From: Nitrosomonas sp.
GTDB taxonomy: Bacteria > Pseudomonadota > Gammaproteobacteria > Burkholderiales > Nitrosomonadaceae
Assembly: GCF_024282095.1 (NCBI RefSeq)
Contig: NZ_JAMWZS010000027.1
Span: 1-40,789 of the forward strand
Direction: 5' to 3'
Length of the DNA: 40,789 nt
Shown here: piece by piece, positions 36,244 to 40,789 of the stretch
How positions within the stretch are numbered: the first letter of the stretch is position 1
Layout of the letters: each line of letters begins with the position of its first letter
The notes under the pieces: generated by a model
What the model saw: the letters and a program-made list of their open reading frames with translations, nothing else
Database searches by the model: none
What the model was told of the DNA's origin: nothing
Position numbers and translations under genes: made by a program

Positions 36244-37467
36244 ATGACCATGACCTCGACTGTTCGCGATCATATTTCCGCTGCGCCGCATCGCAGCTTG
36301 TTTCTGGCCGGCGCACTGCAAGGCGTGCTGACGCTGTTGTGGTGGGTGTTTGATCTGGCCGGGCGCTATGCCATTGTCGGATCAGCCACAGCCTGGAGTA
36401 TTGTTCCCACCTGGGCGCATGCTTTCCTGATGGTCTATGGATTTTTCCCGTTTTTTATTTTGGGTTTCCTGTTTACTACCTATCCCAACTGGATGAACAG
36501 TGACAAAGTAAAACCGAGTGAGTACATGGCCACCAGTTTATTGATGGCGCTCGGCGTTGTGCTGTTTTATGCAGGGCTAATGACGCACAAAGTGATCATC
36601 ATCATGGGCGTAGAGATCATGCTGGCCGGGTGGGGTGTCGCGGTGTATGTGTTATTTCGCATCTTATTGGGCACACCCGCTCAGGATAAGCGCCATGCAC
36701 GGGTAACCAGCGTTGCGCTGCTCATGGGCTGGCTGGGCATGGCGGCGTATTTGGTATGGCTGGTCACCGAAGTTCCGGCAGCGCTGGATTTTGCACGCCA
36801 CGCGGGCATCTGGTTTTTTCTGTTGCCGATTGTGCTGACGGTTTCACATCGCATGATTCCATTCTTCTCCAGCCGGGTATTGGATAATTATGAGATGGTC
36901 AGACCTTACTGGATGCTGTGGCTGATGCTCGCCTGTATCGTTGCGCATGGCTGCCTGCAATGGCTGGAGATGGCCGCTTATCTGTGGATCGTGGATTTCC
37001 CGCTGGCATTTTGTGCCATTTATTTGTCGTACCGTTGGGGATTTTTGCGCAGCTTTAAAGTCAGTTTGCTGGCGGTATTGCATGTTTCCTTCGCCTGGCT
37101 GGGTGTATCGATGCTGTTGTACGGGATACAAAGCCTGGTATATCAGCTATCCGGCAACATGCTGCTCGGCTTGGCACCCTTGCATGCATTGGCGATCGGC
37201 TACTTTGCCAGCATGGTATTGGCGATGGCGTCACGGGTCACACTCGGGCATTCCGGGCGACCGTTGGAATTGGATCGCTTCACCTGGTTGCTGTTCCTGG
37301 GTTTCCAAGCGGCGGCCGTACTGAGGATTCTGGCGGATATCGTGCCGGTGCTAGCACCGATGTTCTACGTGGCCGCCGGACTCGCCTGGCTGATTTGTTT
37401 TGTGCTCTGGGCGGCTAAGTATGCGCCGATTTACTGGCGACAACGGGTGGATGGGAAACCGGGGTAG
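36244..37467 (+). CDS. nnrS: NnrS family protein
   Basis: A 407-aa protein with about 12 hydrophobic segments. AAGGA sits six bases before ATG 36244. NnrS proteins are haem- and copper-containing inner-membrane proteins that protect against nitric oxide. Characteristic are the PHRSLFLAGALQGVLTLLWW opening (in two blocks), GFFPFFILGFLFTTYPNW, SHRMIPFFSSRVL, and PLHALAIGYFASMVLAMASRVTLGHSGRPL with conserved His. NO is an intermediate of ammonia oxidation, which fits the host type. Divergent from the PHP gene, with its own promoter region. Confidence 0.93.
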   Translation: MTMTSTVRDHISAAPHRSLFLAGALQGVLTLLWWVFDLAGRYAIVGSATAWSIVPTWAHAFLMVYGFFPFFILGFLFTTYPNWMNSDKVKPSEYMATSLLMALGVVLFYAGLMTHKVIIIMGVEIMLAGWGVAVYVLFRILLGTPAQDKRHARVTSVALLMGWLGMAAYLVWLVTEVPAALDFARHAGIWFFLLPIVLTVSHRMIPFFSSRVLDNYEMVRPYWMLWLMLACIVAHGCLQWLEMAAYLWIVDFPLAFCAIYLSYRWGFLRSFKVSLLAVLHVSFAWLGVSMLLYGIQSLVYQLSGNMLLGLAPLHALAIGYFASMVLAMASRVTLGHSGRPLELDRFTWLLFLGFQAAAVLRILADIVPVLAPMFYVAAGLAWLICFVLWAAKYAPIYWRQRVDGKPG

Positions 37468-37526
37468 TTTAACTTCATCCTTCAATATAATAAATTCCAA
37501 AAATTTTAATTATGTTCTTATTTTAT

Positions 37527-37543
37527 ACTTGCAATTAGCAAGT
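37527..37543. promoter_or_regulatory. Palindrome 1, candidate HxlR operator
   Basis: ACTTGC-AATTA-GCAAGT, a perfect 6-5-6 inverted repeat. It covers the -35 hexamer of the promoter at 37529-37556. HxlR regulators bind inverted repeats as dimers; here position and proximity to hxlR suggest auto- or target-gene control. Confidence 0.65.
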
Positions 37544-37556
37544 AAATTGCTATACT
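37529..37556 (+). promoter_or_regulatory. Sigma70-like promoter
   Basis: TTGCAA at 37529-37534 and TATACT at 37551-37556 with a 16-bp spacer. Palindrome 1 overlaps the -35 box and palindrome 2 lies just past the expected start point, a layout that suits repression. Confidence 0.5.
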
Positions 37557-37562
37557 AAAACA

Positions 37563-37579
37563 ACTTGTGAAATGCAAGT
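37563..37579. promoter_or_regulatory. Palindrome 2, candidate HxlR operator
   Basis: ACTTGT-GAAAT-GCAAGT, the same 6-5-6 pattern as palindrome 1 with one base change, centred 36 bp downstream of it. Confidence 0.6.
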
Positions 37580-37624
37580 ATTGTTTGTGGAAGATAGAAG
37601 ATTAATGCTTGAAGGAGTAATGAC

Positions 37625-37711
37625 ATGGAAACAACACTGGATTTACACAGTCGACTACTTCAGGCTGAATCAATTTTTCCTGCCTTCAAGGGATCGTCGG
37701 GGTCTTATTGA
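37625..37711 (+). CDS. 28-aa ORF with strong SD, likely a gene remnant or leader peptide
   Basis: ATG 37625 follows GGAG with a seven-base spacer, so translation is plausible. The frame ends at TGA after 28 codons (METTLDLHSRLLQ at the start, GSSGSY at the end). Its composition looks like the start of a normal protein, so it may be what remains of the target gene of the HxlR regulator after a deletion. I do not recognise it. Confidence 0.35.
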   Translation: METTLDLHSRLLQAESIFPAFKGSSGSY

Positions 37712-37738
37712 TCCACGCTAATTGCAAAATGCGAATAT

Positions 37739-37766
37739 AAATTCCAAATTCCAAATTCCAAATTCC
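37739..37766. repeat. Tandem repeat (AAATTCC)x4
   Basis: Four perfect head-to-tail copies of a 7-bp unit ending 30 bp before the hxlR start. Copy-number changes would alter leader length but no coding frame. Confidence 0.9.
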
Positions 37767-37796
37767 AAAGGTTAATCTATAGGCAAGGGCAAAGTT

Positions 37797-38231
37797 ATGA
37801 CGAAATCAAACCAGATCAGCCGTTCCTCCTGTCCAGTCAGCTGTGCTCTGGACATATTGGGCGATAAATGGACGCTGCTTGTCGTTCGTGATCTCATTTT
37901 TCGCCATAACCGATACTTCGGGGATTTTCAGAATTCTCCAGAAAAAATCGCTACCAATATTCTTTCTGATCGGCTGAAAAAGCTGGAGGAGTGCCACATC
38001 CTTTCGCGACGCCGTGATCCGGCTAATGCGCGCAAGGTTATTTATACGCCTACTGAAAAATGCCTGGATCTGGTGCCAACAATCATGGAGCTGTTACGTT
38101 GGGGTGCAAAATATGCTCCTGAAAGTGACGCGCACGAGAATCTGGTTCAACGATTCGTACAGGATCCGGTGGAATTCATGGCGGAAATACGACTATCTCT
38201 ACGTAAAGAGAATGAAGCGAATAAAGAATAG
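37797..38231 (+). CDS. HxlR-family winged-helix transcriptional regulator
   Basis: A 144-aa DUF24/HxlR protein. The typical opening is CPVSCALDILGDKWTLLVVRDL, seen here in blocks with Cys12 and Cys16; the first Cys is the position used for thiol sensing in YodB/HypR-type members. The winged helix continues with FGDFQNSPEKIATNILSDRLKKL in blocks and a C-terminal dimerisation helix. It probably controls its own region through the two palindromes and perhaps the GST-like gene 126 bp downstream. A quinone or electrophile signal is a reasonable guess from the family. Confidence 0.88.
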   Translation: MTKSNQISRSSCPVSCALDILGDKWTLLVVRDLIFRHNRYFGDFQNSPEKIATNILSDRLKKLEECHILSRRRDPANARKVIYTPTEKCLDLVPTIMELLRWGAKYAPESDAHENLVQRFVQDPVEFMAEIRLSLRKENEANKE

Positions 38232-38356
38232 AGGGATTAGATGTTTAATTTTTAACTGAACTTTACTGGAATGCCCTTGGACTACTACCGGGGTCTTCGT
38301 ACTATCCTAATAAGGCACCTACTTAACATTAAACTGCAATACAGAAGGAATAATCC

Positions 38357-39154
38357 ATGTACGATCAATCAAATGTCGAACGCACGCTGTACGGATTCTG
38401 GCTCTCACCTTATATGAGTCAGGTCGCGCACTTCCTCTTGGAAACCGGTCTAACTTATCGCTATGAACGCGTGTCTCCGTTTCAGGGGAGCACACTTACG
38501 CCAAAGCACATAGAACGAAATCCTCTTGGGAAAATTCCCACGCTCAGGGATGTCAATGGCGTTAATATTTCGGAAAGTCACGCAATCTGTCGTTATCTCG
38601 CGAGAATCTACCCAGAAGCACGAAAGTTTTATCCTATTGATGATCCGATGCTCTGTGCAGAGGTCGATGCCAAGAATGATTTCATCACTTTCTCCATTGC
38701 GGGTCCATTCTTCAACTGGTTTGTTGTCAGCGCATATTTTCCAAAAGCATGGAAACTCAAAATTGAAAAAGAAGCACATATCTATCATCTTTGTTCTGTT
38801 TTACTAAGCAAAATGTGGCTGCCCCGACTAGTTAATGGCTCGAGAATGGAGCCGTTCCTACTTGGCAAAGAGCCTTTTCTGCCAGATTTCCAGTTGTTCT
38901 ACACGCTCGAGCTTAGCCAAATGTTTTCTGAGCTGTTCGAAATACCCGAGATGCATCTATTTCGAGACGATCCAGCATTACAGACGTTTTACGATGCCAT
39001 GTGCGAGCGCCCTTCTACCCGGGAAATACTGGCGGCTAAAGAATTGGAGCTGGATGTTACGAAGAAGGAACTCTTCGGAGGGTTTGGTGCGGCCTATCTT
39101 GACAAGCATATCGACAGACGAATCCTTGGAGAGCTATTCGGGCGTGAAGTCTGA
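38357..39154 (+). CDS. Glutathione S-transferase family protein
   Basis: A 265-aa protein. AAGGA stands before ATG 38357 with a seven-base spacer. The N-terminal thioredoxin-like domain (LYGFWLSPYMSQVAHFLLE) includes NPLGKIPTL with the cis-Pro and ISESHAICRYLA for the glutathione gamma-glutamyl group. A longer alpha-helical C-terminal domain follows. The catalytic position near SPYMS has Ser/Tyr rather than Cys. It lies downstream of hxlR on the same strand, consistent with detoxification of electrophiles. Confidence 0.85.
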   Translation: MYDQSNVERTLYGFWLSPYMSQVAHFLLETGLTYRYERVSPFQGSTLTPKHIERNPLGKIPTLRDVNGVNISESHAICRYLARIYPEARKFYPIDDPMLCAEVDAKNDFITFSIAGPFFNWFVVSAYFPKAWKLKIEKEAHIYHLCSVLLSKMWLPRLVNGSRMEPFLLGKEPFLPDFQLFYTLELSQMFSELFEIPEMHLFRDDPALQTFYDAMCERPSTREILAAKELELDVTKKELFGGFGAAYLDKHIDRRILGELFGREV

Positions 39155-39346
39155 CCCACACATACTGCAGATCATCTGAGTAAGGTTTTGCATCTACTCC
39201 CACTTTCGCAAGGGATCAAGGGCTTCTTCTGGCGGTCTATGTTACCGTTCAGTAGCATATTTGCCTAAACATCCGGTTTGCGTATAGTGAATTTAGAAAA
39301 AAAGGCGTTTATTTTTCCTATACGCCCTTCAATCGATAATAGGCCT

Positions 39347-39518
39347 ATGATGAACAATGCTTCCACGAATACGATCCCTAAAGGGCCTTTCACTCGAAAA
39401 ATGGAACGGCGGCTGGGTAGGTATGGCAATGATGGTCATTGCCTACCTGATCGAGAAAGCCGTGCTGCGTTCGATCAAGCGCAGTGGCACAAAATCTTCG
39501 GCGCTGAACAGATGTTGA
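39347..39518 (+). pseudogene. Possible small membrane-protein gene with a frameshift
   Basis: ATG 39347 or 39350 opens a frame reading MNNASTNTIPKGPFTRK. Switching frame near 39403 gives WNGGWVGMAMMVIAYLIEKA and LRSIKRSG, one membrane helix with a positive flank, ending at TGA 39516-39518. Together they look like a single ~55-aa membrane protein broken by one indel; the two halves make sense only jointly. No relative recognised. Confidence 0.3.
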
Positions 39519-39569
39519 TACTGGTTAAAAACTGACCATCCATTACGGTTGAAATTTGATCAGGGGGAA

Positions 39570-39596
39570 ATAGTGCGCAGGATACTGCGCAACTAT
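39570..39596. repeat. Long hairpin in the decayed region
   Basis: ATAGT-GCGCAG and CTGCGC-A-ACTAT form an 11-bp stem with one bulged A over a GATA loop. Function unknown; it may be an IS end or a REP-like element. Confidence 0.5.
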
Positions 39597-39748
39597 GGAT
39601 AAGTTGACCAGACTAAGTTGGTTTTTTTGCCTCCTGTTGATGTTTTTAGTCGCCCCTGCAAAACGTTTGAGAACCCTATAAATGTTCGAATATCCCTGGG
39701 AAATCATGATATAGGCATCAAAACCTGAGGGAATGAGGGGAAACTTAA

Positions 39749-40275
39749 ATGCCGATTGATGATTTTTTTCATGCTCGTCTGGACCAGATGATCGCTGCTG
39801 TATCTGAAACACACATTCAATCTGAGTGATGAAGAACTGGTGAAGTGCTGGTCCGAGAATGTGGTCTGGCAGTATTTCAGCGAACAGGTGTATTACACAC
39901 CGAAGTTACCCTGTGACGCTACTCAGATAGGTCGCTTCTGCACTGCTATTGGTGAATCCGGTGTTGAAAAGCTGCTGAAGGCAACCATTGACGCTGCTGT
40001 ACAGGCGAAGGCGATCAAACCGTCTGAATTCGAACGTGTCATCGTCGATACGATAGTCGCAAGAAAAAGCGATCGCGCATCCCGTGGATACACTTGCTGG
40101 AAATTGGGCGTAGCAAAATCGTACAGGCGGCCAAACGCAACGACATCACTCTGAAGTAGAACTACACCAAGAAAGGCAAGGAACTGCACCGCAAAGCCAG
40201 CGGTTATGCCCATGCCAAGCAATTTCGTCGCATGCGCAAAACCGTTAAACGCCAACGCACGATCCTTGGAAGACC
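39749..40275 (+). pseudogene. IS5-family transposase, internally deleted and frameshifted
   Basis: ATG 39749 begins MPIDDFFHARLDQMI, then an internal deletion joins a different frame at LLYLKHTFNLSDEELV. Sequence continues VWQYFSEQVYYTPKLPCDATQIGRF and KLLKATIDAAV, then shifts frame near 40055. A block ending SGYAHAKQFRRMRKTVKRQRTILG (in parts) is still readable near 40195-40270, with an in-frame TAG before it. The fragment keeps what copy 1 at 81-356 lost, and lacks what that copy kept. Not functional. Confidence 0.75.
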
Positions 40276-40375
40276 ACTGCACAACCGCGAGAATTTAGCT
40301 GTAGTGACAGAGAAAAATATCCAAATGACAGTTGTTGCACGTCATTTTGGTAGAAAGTGAAGTTTTTTCCTTTTT

Positions 40376-40789
40376 TTAGGGGAGTTTTTCCCCTTGTGCA
40401 ACATTTGGACGGATTGCTCCCCTTAATGGTTGATCTACGAAAATTTTGTTGGCTGCTTTTTTCAGATTCATGCAGATACTTTTCAGTATGACTTGGGCGT
40501 TGACTTTTACCGTACCGAAGTAGCTGGCGCGTCCCATTCTGAATAGGCGTTTGATTGTGCCGAAACACTGTTCGACAATATAGCGTTTTTTGCTGATCAA
40601 TTGATTCGCCAGCTTCTGGCGTGACGAGAGTGGTTTGTTCTTGTACGCACGATGCATGATTGCGCTCTTGATTTTGTGCTTTCTTAGAAACTGCCGATTG
40701 GCGTTGCTGGCCGATCCCTTGTCGGCATACACCCGATTCGCCTCGATATGCGCAACATCGATAGCTGCTTCGAAATGCATCATTTCGCT
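40376..40789 (-). CDS. IS5-family transposase, C-terminal part, cut by the window edge
   Basis: The frame is open to the right edge, so the true start is outside. It shows HIEANRVYADKGSASNANRQF, in blocks, and KKRYIVEQCFGTIKRLF with the last catalytic Glu of the DDE triad. The C-terminus (NLKKAANKIFVDQ) is typical of IS5/IS1031-like elements. No internal stop is visible, so this copy may be intact. It is a different lineage from the two decayed fragments. Confidence 0.8.
   Translation of the reverse strand, partial: SEMMHFEAAIDVAHIEANRVYADKGSASNANRQFLRKHKIKSAIMHRAYKNKPLSSRQKLANQLISKKRYIVEQCFGTIKRLFRMGRASYFGTVKVNAQVILKSICMNLKKAANKIFVDQPLRGAIRPNVAQGEKLP

Larger units (their letters stand above)
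37468..37796 (+). other. Regulatory region upstream of hxlR
   Basis: 329 bp holding a promoter, two matching palindromes, a 28-codon ORF with a good SD, and four copies of a 7-bp repeat. Each is listed separately. Confidence 0.7.
39155..39748. other. Decayed region between the GST-like gene and the IS fragment
   Basis: 594 bp with no intact gene I would call. It contains a possible frameshifted small membrane-protein gene (39347-39518), a long hairpin (39570-39596) and IS leader sequence (39709-39748). Confidence 0.6.

Noticed and set aside
39278-39535. An 85-aa open frame taken as one protein
   Set aside because: Its second half is out of frame with the hydrophobic helix that makes sense, so it is treated as a possible frameshift instead.
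357-39748. A composite transposon bounded by the two IS5 fragments
   Set aside because: The interior is 39 kb of core genes with conserved order, and both fragments are dead.
1-40789. CRISPR arrays, prophage genes, integron attC sites, rRNA operons
   Set aside because: No regularly spaced repeats, phage structural genes or rRNA sequence found on reading both strands.

Overview
The window looks like a chromosomal segment of a betaproteobacterium, most likely an ammonia oxidiser of the Nitrosomonas type. This rests on gene order (ychF-pth-rplY-prs-tRNA-Gln-ispE-lolB; scpB-scpA-trpS-M50-yciO-PHP; lnt-glyQ-glyS-gmhB-plsC-ygjP), the presence of nnrS and small periplasmic cytochromes c, and decayed IS5-type elements. 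The taxon is an inference from content and synteny; no 16S gene is present.

Layout. 1-800: a decayed IS5-family transposase fragment and one unrecognised short ORF. 850-9950: a minus-strand housekeeping block for translation (ychF, pth, rplY, tRNA-Gln), nucleotide and isoprenoid precursors (prs, ispE), outer-membrane lipoprotein insertion (lolB), division-site placement (minCDE) and a TPR lipoprotein. 9951-10495: an intergenic region with a 140-bp MITE-like element. 10496-17152: a plus-strand run of lnt, glyQ, glyS, gmhB, a PlsC-type acyltransferase and a YgjP metallohydrolase. 17153-21170: an accessory patch with a secreted beta-trefoil protein that could be a pore-forming toxin, an IS3 remnant, a zinc-protease lipoprotein, a second copy of the MITE and an anchored membrane protein. 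21221-24690: hsp20 with a sigma32-like promoter and a FourU-type RNA thermometer, an Uup-type ABC-F ATPase and two monohaem cytochromes c. 24781-29030: minus-strand DUF1841, nth, a soluble RnfB-like ferredoxin, pyrD and the bpt/aat N-degron transferase pair. 29067-30085: an outer-membrane barrel gene with a perfect FNR-type site placed for class II activation. 30391-31221: suhB. 31239-36112: scpB, scpA, trpS, an M50 protease, yciO and a PHP phosphatase, all minus. 36244-39154: nnrS, then an HxlR-type regulator with two matching palindromes over its promoter, and a glutathione S-transferase-like gene. 39155-40789: decayed sequence, a second IS5-family fragment and the 3' part of another IS5 transposase that runs off the window.

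Most of the window is ordinary core genome. The most interesting points are regulatory or mutational: the two MITEs with 4-bp target duplications of the IS5 type, the paired HxlR operators, the hsp20 thermometer, the FNR site at -41.5, a GmhB whose acid/base Asp is replaced by Thr, a TrpRS with an iron-sulfur cysteine motif, and the accessory patch at 17-21 kb. I saw no CRISPR array, prophage, integron or complete defence system.
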